NCBI GenBank assembly: GCA_020310875.1
Contig: CM035417.1
Span: forward strand, 103,352,647-103,416,646
Direction of reading: 5' to 3'
DNA from: Ceratopteris richardii
Lineage: Eukaryota; Streptophyta; Polypodiopsida; Polypodiales; Pteridaceae
Length of the DNA stretch: 64,000 bases
This document shows positions 56,838-64,000 of the stretch, piece by piece. The position numbers and the translations under genes were made by a program. Every line of letters starts with the position of its first letter. Position 1 is the stretch's first letter. The notes below the pieces were generated by a model. That model was not told the origin of the DNA and made no database searches. It was given only the letters and a program-made list of their open reading frames with translations.

Positions 56838-57057
56838 TGGAAGATCTCTTGTGTAATTGAAGATCTTCCATTGTTCCACTCTTTGATCTTACCTTGTGCG
56901 CATGTGTGTGTATGTGCGTGCATGCTTGTGTGCTTTCACTCATGCACTTGTGCCATCACTAGCTCACGGTCTTCATACCGGTCCTCATGTCTCCATGGAT
57001 TGACATTTATGAGGTGTATCTCCTCACGTTGGTACTCACCATTGTGCTAGAGTGACA
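56838..57057 (+). repeat. End of Gypsy C 3' LTR
   Basis: The last 220 bp or so match the element-sense end of the Gypsy A LTR: TTCCATTGTTCC, the GT/GC-rich tract, GATTGACA and the terminal GTGCTAGAGTGACA. It is plus-oriented, as expected for element C. It ends at 57057 and abuts gag of element G, so C inserted in G. It starts with a 9-bp inverted repeat (GGAAGATCT...AGATCTTCC, 56840-56868). Confidence 0.8.
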
Positions 57058-58004
57058 TAGGGTTAATCCAAAAGCATTGTATTGAATGAACAAATCCTCA
57101 ACTTGTTTGGCTCTCAACACTTGCTTGAATTTGGCTACATGATCATAGGGATCATCAATACCATCGAAGTAATTCCTCATGGATTTTAGTAGTTGTGTGG
57201 GTCTCAAAATTCTCGGGTTCTCTCTTGGTCTTGGCAAGGGAGATGCACCCATGCCTCTTTGGTGCCTATGTCCTCTAGATCTTTCTCGTTCTGCTTCCTC
57301 GATATCTAGTCCTTGTCTCTCCCTTCCTATAGTGTGTATGAAGCTCACTTATGGTCACTCTTTGGATTTTTCTTTTTGAGTTCCTAGAACATGTGAAGAC
57401 CCTGGTCCTGTCTGACTATGAGGGTTAGTAGATTTAGATGAGAGGAAAATTGACTTGCCCTTCCAAGTATAGGCTTGTCTACCATGATCTATGACTGCAA
57501 ATATCCTCCCTGAAGTGTTATCCATAGATGATTTTTTTTGGATCTCTGGGTCTTTGAACCTCTAGATTTGTCAAGTTTAAACCTCTAGAATACTTGATCA
57601 ATTTCTTTGTTAACAAAGAGCTCTACTCTTGTGTTATCTTGGGGTATTGAATTAGGCGTGATAATCCTTGACATGATTGATTTACCTTGAAGAATTCTAG
57701 GTTCTCGCTCTCTGCTCTCATGATCTAAGTCTCCTATGTCTCGCTCAGGTACAATGGATCCAAATTCATCCTTGTATCAAGTAAGCTAGTCACCACATAC
57801 ATGGTTCCCTACTTATATATGTATGACCCATTTTTGAACTTGATCATAGGGTGCTAAATTCCAAAGGGCTTCTCCGGATTCCTAAGTTGAACTACGGACC
57901 TTCATAAGCCATCCTCATAGATGTGAGCACCTAGTTGGTTGGTTTGGATGTACTAAAGTTGAGTCTCATAGGGACTGTCTAGTGTTTCTAGAGAGGAAAG
58001 TTCC
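57058..58004 (-). pseudogene. Gypsy G gag, middle part
   Basis: The open piece at 57007-57348 reads LPRPRENPRILRPTQLLKSMRNYFDGIDDPYDHVAKFKQ, closely matching the capsid-like domain of Gypsy A gag. Its last codons are in the LTR of C and are not gag. Upstream (57400-58004), in other frames, the N-terminal domain seen in element A is recognisable (I-F-A-V-I-D-H and A-Y-T-W-K-G). Several frameshifts separate the pieces. It shows that the N-terminal gag domain is a family feature. Confidence 0.85.
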
Positions 58005-58234
58005 TGTTGATATATTTAGGTAGTGATGTGTGTGAACACTCTAGGACCGCCGGGGCACTTTTTTCCCTCTTTAGGAGGTTTTTTTCCCCCGGCTTGTATA
58101 TACGCCTATTGCCCTAATGGGCTACTTATCTTTGTACATTCTCTAGTAATACATTAAGTCTTGTGTGTTGTGCTCCAAGCTTCTTCCTCTTCCTTGTGCT
58201 GTTCGCGTGCTTCCGCAGACGTCTAACTCCAACA
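58005..58234 (+). repeat. 5' LTR of Copia F
   Basis: 230 bp from TGTTGATAT to ACTCCAACA, with a TATATAC box near 58097. It differs from the 3' LTR only at GCCGGGGC versus GCCCGGGC. Confidence 0.96.
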
Positions 58235-58236
58235 AT

Positions 58237-58248
58237 TGGTATCAGAGC
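58237..58248 (+). other. Primer-binding site of Copia F
   Basis: TGGTATCAGAGC, initiator-tRNA-Met type, 2 bp after the LTR. Confidence 0.95.
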
Positions 58249-58489
58249 AGGTCGTTGATTCTTCTAGGGCGCCGTCGACACTCCTCCGTTTGCAGTCTCA
58301 GATTCGCACAAAATTTGTGCTTGTGCAGGCTATTTCGTCCTTTTGTGCCAAAGGTATATACCAGTTTCTGTTCGCTAGTTTAAGCGTCTCGAAGTCTGCT
58401 ACAGGTCTAGCAGAACTCGTCTGGGCAGTTCTGTTCAACTTTTTGAGATACAGTCAATTTTCTGCATCAAGGTATTTTAGTCACCGGCC

Positions 58490-59482
58490 ATGGCTGAAAG
58501 CAGTGATGTATTCCGTATGTTGGCTGTTGAGGATAAGTTGGATGGTACCAACTACCCATTATGGGCTTATATGATGCGACATGTACTGGTTGCAAAAGGA
58601 TTGTGGAACATTGTGCAGGGTGTTGAAAGACGTCCTGTTACACCTGTAACGACAGGTACTGCAAATACAGGTGTTGGAGCTGATGAAGATGGTGTCGAAG
58701 ATGATATTCCGCAGATTCCTGTTCGTGCTGCTGTTTCTGTTGCACCTACTGCAGAGCAGATTCGTTGGGATGGCAGAGATGCCCAGGCACATGCATTGAT
58801 AGCTTTGTCTGTCAAACGTGCCATTATTCCTCACATTCGCTCTTGCAGAACAGCAAAGGATGCTTGGGATACACTTACCACTTTGTACCAGGCTAGGAAT
58901 GAGGCTCGTGTTGCTTACCTCCGAAAACAGTTGGAGAGTGAGCACATGAATGAAGGTGATTCGATGGACAGTTTTCTTACAAAGATCAAAGACCTGAAGG
59001 AACAATTGATTTCTGCTGATGAGGTTATACCAGATAGCTCACTTGTGCAGACCGTTCTGAATGGCCTTCCTGATTCATATCAGAGTTTTGCCTCTACTCT
59101 TCGATTGATGATGAAAGGCAATCCGAATGCCTTGTCATTTGAGGAATTAGTCTCTGTTCTGTTGCAGGAAGATCAGTCCAGGCAGAACAGGTCCATTATG
59201 CGTGTTGCAGATCAAGCTTTCCTGGCTAGTCAGAAGGGCAAAGGAAAATGGAGCTCTTCTACTAGTAAGCAGAAATCTGCAAATGCTGCACAATCGAAGA
59301 ACCAGGATAAAGATGAGAAGAAATCAGAAAAGCAGAAATTGTTCTGCAAGTACTGTAAAGGAAATGATCATATTATAAAGAACTGTCCAAAACTGGCTGC
59401 TAAAGAGGCAAAGAAGAAAGAGGCTGGAATGGTTGTTGCAGAGGCCTCTACACCAAAAACAGAGTCTGCAAATCTTGTGTAG
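58490..59482 (+). CDS. Copia F gag
   Basis: 330 codons from ATG 58490, with no competing upstream in-frame start. The gag core begins V-E-D-K-L-D-G-T-N-Y-P-L-W and includes W-D-T-L-T-T-L-Y and L-N-G-L-P-D-S-Y, typical of Copia gag (Retrotran_gag or UBN2 family). A zinc knuckle CKYCKGNDHIIKNC lies near residue 285-298, in a Lys-rich context. It ends at TAG 59480-59482. The same frame continues without further stops into protease, so this TAG either limits pol production by read-through or is a single recent nonsense mutation. Confidence 0.93.
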   Translation: MAESSDVFRMLAVEDKLDGTNYPLWAYMMRHVLVAKGLWNIVQGVERRPVTPVTTGTANTGVGADEDGVEDDIPQIPVRAAVSVAPTAEQIRWDGRDAQAHALIALSVKRAIIPHIRSCRTAKDAWDTLTTLYQARNEARVAYLRKQLESEHMNEGDSMDSFLTKIKDLKEQLISADEVIPDSSLVQTVLNGLPDSYQSFASTLRLMMKGNPNALSFEELVSVLLQEDQSRQNRSIMRVADQAFLASQKGKGKWSSSTSKQKSANAAQSKNQDKDEKKSEKQKLFCKYCKGNDHIIKNCPKLAAKEAKKKEAGMVVAEASTPKTESANLV

Positions 59483-59542
59483 GAAGAAGAATGGGCGTTT
59501 ACTACTGTTTGCAGTTTTGACCCATCTTCTCATGATCAGTGC

Positions 59543-62500
59543 ATGTCTGCAGTAGACTCAGATGTTTGGTACTTTGACAGTGGGGCAACCAAACATATTA
59601 CCTCGCAGCGCAGTTTCTTCTCTTCACTCGAGCCTGCCCCTACAGGGAATACTGTCACATGCGCCAATAACTCCTCTTATCCTGTTATGGGAGTTGGTAA
59701 GATCATTCTAACTACTGCTGATGGTAGTTCTTTCACTTTGTCAGATGCTTTATTTGTGCCAGGGATCAAAAAGAACCTGTTATCAGTTTCTGCATTAGCC
59801 AAGATTGGCTTGGTTGTGAAATTCGTTGATGACAGGTGTACAGTCCATGATCTCTCAAATGGCGATGTGATTATTGCTTCTGGCATTTTATGTCGTGGGT
59901 TGTATAAGCTCATAGACTATGAAAGATCTGTGAATGATTCGGCATGTGCAGTTCATGATTCTCAGGCTATGTCAGATGCAAAGCTTTGGCATGCACGCTT
60001 TGGTCATCTGAATTTTGCTAGTTTGTTACGCCGGCAGAAATCTGAAATGGTGTCCTCTTTGCCCAAACTTGAGGCACCTGGAAAACATGTTTGTGAAGGC
60101 TGTATTTTGGGCAAAATGCAGCGTTCTTCCTTTCCAAAAGATGGTTCAGTTCGGGCTATGCAGAAATTGCAGCTTGTACATAGTGATGTCTGTGGTCCTA
60201 TGCAGACACCCTCTTTTGGAAATTACCTTTACTTCGTGACTTTCATTGATGATTTTTCCAGGCATGCATGGGTATATCCACTCAAAGCAAAGTCCGAAGT
60301 GTTCATGTGCTTCAAACAGTTTTTGGTTTTGGCTGAAAATCTGTCAGCATGTAAAATGGGCACCCTCCGTTCTGATCGAGGGGGGGAATATATGTCTTCA
60401 GATTTTAATGCATTTCTGGCTGAACGTGGGATAAAACACCAGTGTACAGTGCCGTATACACCTCAACAGAATGGAGTTGCTGAACAAAAGAACAGGTCAC
60501 TCATGGAGATGGCGAGGTGCATGGTCAAAAGTCAGGCTTTACCACATAGTTTCTGGCTTGAGGCTGTCATGTGTGCAGCATATGTACTGAACAGGTGTCC
60601 CACGAAAGCGTTGCAGTCTATCACTCCATATGAGGCTTGGCATGACCGCAAGCCATCTGTTGCTCATCTGCGTGTTTTTGGTTGTTTGGCATATGCATTA
60701 GTGCCTGAACAACATCGCAGAAAATTGGATGATAAGGCAGTAAAATGTATTTTTGTTGGGTACAGTTCTGAAAGTAAAGGCTATCGTCTGTATCATCCAC
60801 AGACTAAACGCATTCTGGTTAGCCGTGATGTTGTCTTTGTGGAAGATGCTATTCAGCCATTGCTTTCATGTACTAAGGAGACATCTGTTAGCTCCAAAGA
60901 CATGTATGATACTTTGATGCCTCTTTTTACAGGTGGACAGGCTAGCGCTGGTCCTAATGAGGCAACTTCTCAGCCTTTGCAGGTTTCATATGATGATGCA
61001 GATCATGCCATTTCTGATGCAGATTTACATGATGCACTTGTTGATGAGAGAGCTGATATTGAACAGGCAAAAACTATGCCAAAATGGCTGGTGCAGACTT
61101 TGCGTGACAGCAAATTAGATGCACCTTTGTCATATCGTACTCGTTCAGGCTCTCATAGTACCTCCTTTGCATCAGATTGCTATGCTATGGCTGCATCTAG
61201 TCTCTGTGATGAGAATGAGCCTGTTTCTTTTGATGAAGCACAAAATTCAGAAAATTGGATGGCTGCTATGCAATCTGAATATGATGCTATAATGAAGAAT
61301 GGTACATGGTCTTTATGTGACTTGCCTCCTGGCAAGAAGGCCATTGGCACTAAGTGGGTATACAAGCTGAAGCGTAAACCTGATGGTACAGTTGACAGGT
61401 ATAAGGCTAGGCTTGTTGCAAAGGGTTATGCGCAGGAAAGAGGCATTGATTTTGATGAGACCTTTGCACCTACATGCCGTATGACTACTGTTCGGAGCAT
61501 TTGTGCACTTGCAGCCCATCATGGTTGGAATGTACATCAGTTGGACATTAAAACAACATTTCTGAATGGTGACTTGCATGAAGAAGTGTATGTTTTTCAG
61601 CCCCGTGGCTTTGTGCAGAAAGGGCATGAAAACCAGGTGTGCAGGTTAAAGAAGGCGTTATATGGTTTAAAGCAAGCACCACGTGCTTGGTATGAGAAAA
61701 TACATGCCTATCTGATTGCACATGGTTTTGAGAACAGTCCAACTGAAAGCACCTTATATGTTAAGCGTGCTAATGATGTGCTTTTGATCATTGTTGTCTA
61801 TGTAGACGACATGCTGCTCACTGGTCCTCTTGAGAAGCATATTGCTGATTTCAAGGCTGATTTGCATGCCTCATTTGAGATGTCTGATTTGGGGCATTTG
61901 CATCACTATTTGGGCATTCAGTTTATGCAAGTTGATGGTGGAATGGCTTTGTGTCAAACGAAATATATTGACACATTATTGCAGCGTTTTGGCCTTGAAG
62001 ACTGTAAGCCTATTGCCACTCCTATGGAGACAGGTTTACGATTGAGTCTTCATGATGCTGGAGATGCATTTGATGCTGTTCTCTATCAGCAGGCTGTTGG
62101 ATGCTTGATTTACTTATGCGTTACTCGGCCAGATATTCAGTTTGCTGTCTCACAGATGAGCAGGTTTATGCATTGCCCAGGAGTCACGCATTGGAAAGCG
62201 GTTAAGCGCATCTTTCGCTACTTGAGTGGTACTCGGCTACTTGGGTTGTTTTATCCCAAGGGGGGATCACTACCGCCAGATTTGCATGCTTTTTCTGACT
62301 CAGATTGGGCTGGTTGCTATGACACTCGTGTGTCCACCAGTGGTTTTTGCTTCATGCTTGGTAGCTCATGTATATCTTGGTTGAGCAAGAAGCAGCCTAC
62401 TGTGGCCACTTCCAGTTGTGAGGCTGAGTATAGGGCAGCTTTCACAGCGACTGTTGAGTGTGTGTGGCTCAGACGCCTTATGGCTGATTTGGGTGTTGGC

Positions 62501-62755
62501 CAGTCTTCTGCCACCACCATCTTCACTGACAGTCAGAGCGCATTGGCAGTTGCGAGGAACCCTGTGTTCCATGCTCGCACTAAGCACATTGAGGTGCACT
62601 ATCACTATGTCAGGGAGAGGTTCTCTGCTGGGGAGATCAGCTTGGCATATGTGCCCACGCAGGAGAACATTGCAGACCTTTTCACGAAGGCTCTGCCTAG
62701 GGAGAAGTTTGAAGCTTTCTGCAAAGCTTTGGGCTTACTTCCTTTTGTGGAGTGA
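59543..62755 (+). CDS. Copia F pol: protease, integrase, RT, RNase H
   Basis: 1070 codons from the first Met after the gag TAG; the coding frame is open from 59483, and there is no reason to think Met 59543 is a true start. Protease FDSGATKHIT (residues 11-20). Integrase zinc site H150, H155, C184, C187. Core D215 (HSDVCGP), D278 (SDRGGEY) and E314 (GVAEQKN), with 35 residues between the last two. Integrase C-terminus FGCLAYALVP. RT with [16 protein letters not shown] and YVDDMLLTG. RNase H with FSDSDWAGCYDTRVSTSGF, TSSCEAEYRA, DSQSALAVA and HARTKHIEVHYHYVRE. It ends at TGA 62753-62755, about 65 bp before the polypurine tract. All catalytic motifs are present, so it could be active if expressed. 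Confidence 0.95.
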   Translation: MSAVDSDVWYFDSGATKHITSQRSFFSSLEPAPTGNTVTCANNSSYPVMGVGKIILTTADGSSFTLSDALFVPGIKKNLLSVSALAKIGLVVKFVDDRCTVHDLSNGDVIIASGILCRGLYKLIDYERSVNDSACAVHDSQAMSDAKLWHARFGHLNFASLLRRQKSEMVSSLPKLEAPGKHVCEGCILGKMQRSSFPKDGSVRAMQKLQLVHSDVCGPMQTPSFGNYLYFVTFIDDFSRHAWVYPLKAKSEVFMCFKQFLVLAENLSACKMGTLRSDRGGEYMSSDFNAFLAERGIKHQCTVPYTPQQNGVAEQKNRSLMEMARCMVKSQALPHSFWLEAVMCAAYVLNRCPTKALQSITPYEAWHDRKPSVAHLRVFGCLAYALVPEQHRRKLDDKAVKCIFVGYSSESKGYRLYHPQTKRILVSRDVVFVEDAIQPLLSCTKETSVSSKDMYDTLMPLFTGGQASAGPNEATSQPLQVSYDDADHAISDADLHDALVDERADIEQAKTMPKWLVQTLRDSKLDAPLSYRTRSGSHSTSFASDCYAMAASSLCDENEPVSFDEAQNSENWMAAMQSEYDAIMKNGTWSLCDLPPGKKAIGTKWVYKLKRKPDGTVDRYKARLVAKGYAQERGIDFDETFAPTCRMTTVRSICALAAHHGWNVHQLDIKTTFLNGDLHEEVYVFQPRGFVQKGHENQVCRLKKALYGLKQAPRAWYEKIHAYLIAHGFENSPTESTLYVKRANDVLLIIVVYVDDMLLTGPLEKHIADFKADLHASFEMSDLGHLHHYLGIQFMQVDGGMALCQTKYIDTLLQRFGLEDCKPIATPMETGLRLSLHDAGDAFDAVLYQQAVGCLIYLCVTRPDIQFAVSQMSRFMHCPGVTHWKAVKRIFRYLSGTRLLGLFYPKGGSLPPDLHAFSDSDWAGCYDTRVSTSGFCFMLGSSCISWLSKKQPTVATSSCEAEYRAAFTATVECVWLRRLMADLGVGQSSATTIFTDSQSALAVARNPVFHARTKHIEVHYHYVRERFSAGEISLAYVPTQENIADLFTKALPREKFEAFCKALGLLPFVE

Positions 62756-62819
62756 TTTCCACATAGCTCGGCACTTCCTTATACATGAGTGCCAGCTCCT
62801 TGTTCACCGCATCACTCCC

Positions 62820-62829
62820 AGGGGGGATT
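62820..62829 (+). other. Polypurine tract of Copia F
   Basis: AGGGGGGATT directly before the 3' LTR. Confidence 0.92.
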
Positions 62830-63059
62830 TGTTGATATATTTAGGTAGTGATGTGTGTGAACACTCTAGGACCGCCCGGGCACTTTTTTCCCTCTTTAGG
62901 AGGTTTTTTTCCCCCGGCTTGTATATACGCCTATTGCCCTAATGGGCTACTTATCTTTGTACATTCTCTAGTAATACATTAAGTCTTGTGTGTTGTGCTC
63001 CAAGCTTCTTCCTCTTCCTTGTGCTGTTCGCGTGCTTCCGCAGACGTCTAACTCCAACA
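62830..63059 (+). repeat. 3' LTR of Copia F
   Basis: 230 bp, one difference from the 5' LTR; the target duplication GTTCC follows. Confidence 0.96.
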
Positions 63060-63064
63060 GTTCC

Positions 63065-63244
63065 ATCTCATCTATGGGTTTCTCCATGCAACATCTCTAA
63101 CTCACTAGTGTCTGAGCTCACTATATAGGGGTAGTCACTCAACTGTTGGGCGCACGATCTAGCAGTGTGATTAATACTAGCCTCAGTTGATTTGATGCTC
63201 TGTTGATCGGATCTACCTATATGTCTTCCTAACCTAAAATTCAT
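63065..63244 (-). pseudogene. Gypsy G gag, N-terminus
   Basis: From ATG 63244 the minus strand reads M-N-F-R-L-G-R-H-I, then S-T-E-A-S-I-N-H-T-A-R-S, then A-Q-Q-L-S. This matches codon 8 onward of Gypsy A gag (M-N-L-R-S-G-R-H and S-E-A-S-V-N-H-T-A-R-S). A stop appears after about 60 codons, and Copia F cuts the frame at 63064. It is a pseudogene fragment, useful mainly for fixing the family's conserved gag start. Confidence 0.85.
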
Positions 63245-63760
63245 GAATTTGTATTCCCATGTGCTATCCCTCCCTTAACAATGTACACACACATTGCAAT
63301 GTTCTTCAATGTACCAATTACTTGTTTTTTTTAATAACCTTTGATGTTTTTCTTGTCTCACTTATGATCATTAAGAATAAATTTTTGTTATTTCATTAGT
63401 TCTCATGGCATAAATTTAGGTTCTTCCCTTTGGGTTCTTGCGGTTGCATTATACTAATGTTTGTTGGACTTAAGTTCTTAATGTCACCCTATGCTTAATT
63501 GCTAGAAGTACCTTGTAGCCTAAGCTCAAATTGACATAGGAGGTGTAGTGAATTTCCAACTTTATGGCAAGCTCCTTGTATACCCTTGATATGCTCCTTA
63601 TTGCCCAAGAATACTCCCAAGCACTCCCTCTTGCCTCGGTTTCTTTTGATACCCACACCATTTGCTTTGGAAGTCTTGCATACCACCAAAATATTTCAAA
63701 AATTGATGAAAATTTGATCAAAATTTCATAAGCCCTAATTTTTGCCAAAAAAGGGGAACT
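63245..63760 (-). other. Gypsy G leader, no gene recognised
   Basis: AT-rich leader between the gag start and the array. Near the array it shares the word TAATTTTTGCC(A/G)AAAA with the leader of element A (38900-38915), which supports homology of the two leaders. Confidence 0.6.
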
Positions 63761-63921
63761 CTCATGATGGTCTAGATTGTCTCAACGGTCTGAACTGTCA
63801 CGTTGGTATGGCGTGTCATGATGGTCTAGCCTATCGTGATGGTGTTAGACCGTCAAGACAGTGTTTGATAATCGCGATGACATGGATTGTTGTGATTGTG
63901 TCACCCTATCACGATGGTCTA
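63761..63921. repeat. Diverged leader array in Gypsy G
   Basis: Loose repeats of TCATGATGGTCTAG, CTATCGTGATGGT and TATCACGATGGTCTA, standing at the same place relative to gag as the GTCTGTCGCGATAGAC array of element A. The TATCGTGAT core recalls TGTCGCGAT with CpG sites changed to TpG or CpA. Confidence 0.6.
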
Positions 63922-64000
63922 CAAATTTTGCAATTTTTCAAATGTACCTCCTCTTCTGTTGGAAGTAGTCAGAGGCATAGAAGACACGGAAGCATGTGAA

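Larger units (their letters stand above)
19484..57057 (+). mobile_element. Degenerate Ty3/Gypsy element C, split by three insertions
   Basis: Four collinear plus-strand pieces (19484-21532, 45284-46030, 47043-49494, 55610-57057) join into one element about 6.7 kb long. At each junction a 5-bp target duplication brackets the intruder, and the reading frame resumes (for example GVYW across 46030/47043). The order is PR1 remnant, RT, RNase H, integrase, second protease, W-V-P-K tail and the end of a 3' LTR. The 5' LTR, leader and gag are not visible; homology to element A begins near 19484. Many stops and frameshifts make it non-functional. It is the same family as element A but in the opposite orientation. 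Confidence 0.88.
58005..63059 (+). mobile_element. Young, nearly intact Ty1/Copia element F
   Basis: 5055 bp, two 230-bp LTRs differing at one site, TG...CA ends and perfect target duplication GTTCC (58000-58004 and 63060-63064). Primer-binding site, polypurine tract, gag and a full-length pol are present. The only visible defect is one TAG between gag and protease. It belongs to a different Copia group from A, B, D and E: short LTRs and the protease motif DSGATKHIT in place of DSGCSNHMS. Confidence 0.97.
57058..64000 (-). mobile_element. Degenerate Ty3/Gypsy element G (gag and leader), split by Copia F
   Basis: Minus-strand homology to the gag and leader of element A runs from the window end to 57058, interrupted only by Copia F (58005-63059). 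Gag starts at 63244 and is cut after N-A-F-G-L-T-L at 57058 by the LTR of element C. The leader (63245 on) ends in a diverged version of the palindromic array. The LTR, primer-binding site and all of pol are outside the window or lost. Gag has several frameshifts. Confidence 0.82.

Overview
The window looks like intergenic, transposon-packed nuclear DNA of a land plant with a large genome. I see no convincing host gene, rRNA, tRNA or CRISPR array. Nearly everything recognisable is LTR retrotransposon: Ty1/Copia elements with a primer-binding site for initiator tRNA-Met, and a large Ty3/Gypsy family whose primer-binding site matches the 3' end of plant tRNA-Asp. The plant lineage cannot be fixed from this sequence alone.

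Layout: 1-1587 is the 5' end of a Gypsy element (copy A2, minus strand, running off the left edge). 1588-2800 holds a degenerate unidentified coding relic. 2801-7034 is an old, broken Copia element (A). 7035-10827 is gene-poor with a protease-like relic. 10828-17456 is a complete but inactivated Copia element (B) with 5-bp target duplication TTTAT. 17457-19483 is unassigned, with a GA microsatellite.

19484-57057 is one degenerate plus-strand Gypsy element (C), split by three later insertions: Copia D (21533-45283, duplication CATAG), a solo LTR (46031-47042, duplication TATTG) and Copia E (49495-55609, duplication TTATA). Copia D is itself split by a 17.3-kb Gypsy element (A, 23312-40646, duplication GAAGG). 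Right of C lies the gag and leader of a third Gypsy element (G, minus strand, to the window end), split by a young, nearly intact Copia element (F, 58005-63059, duplication GTTCC). This gives a nesting of G, then C, then D, then A. Hand-counted LTR differences agree with the order: D about 19 in 1090, E about 16 in 800, A 4 in 592, F 1 in 230.

The most interesting object is the Gypsy A/C/G family. Its polyprotein order is a gag with an extra N-terminal domain and several zinc knuckles, protease, reverse transcriptase, RNase H, an integrase with two tandem zinc-binding modules, then a second retropepsin-like domain and a tail of repeated W-V-P-K motifs. Copy A also has an intact, separate 1442-codon ORF of unknown function that ends inside the polypurine tract and has a good 3' splice site near its start. 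The leader carries a tandem array built on a TCGCGA-centred palindrome, and related inverted repeats occur at the 3' end. The stop codons in several elements fall where a relative or a neighbouring internal repeat has Gln or Arg, a pattern expected from deamination of methylated cytosine.
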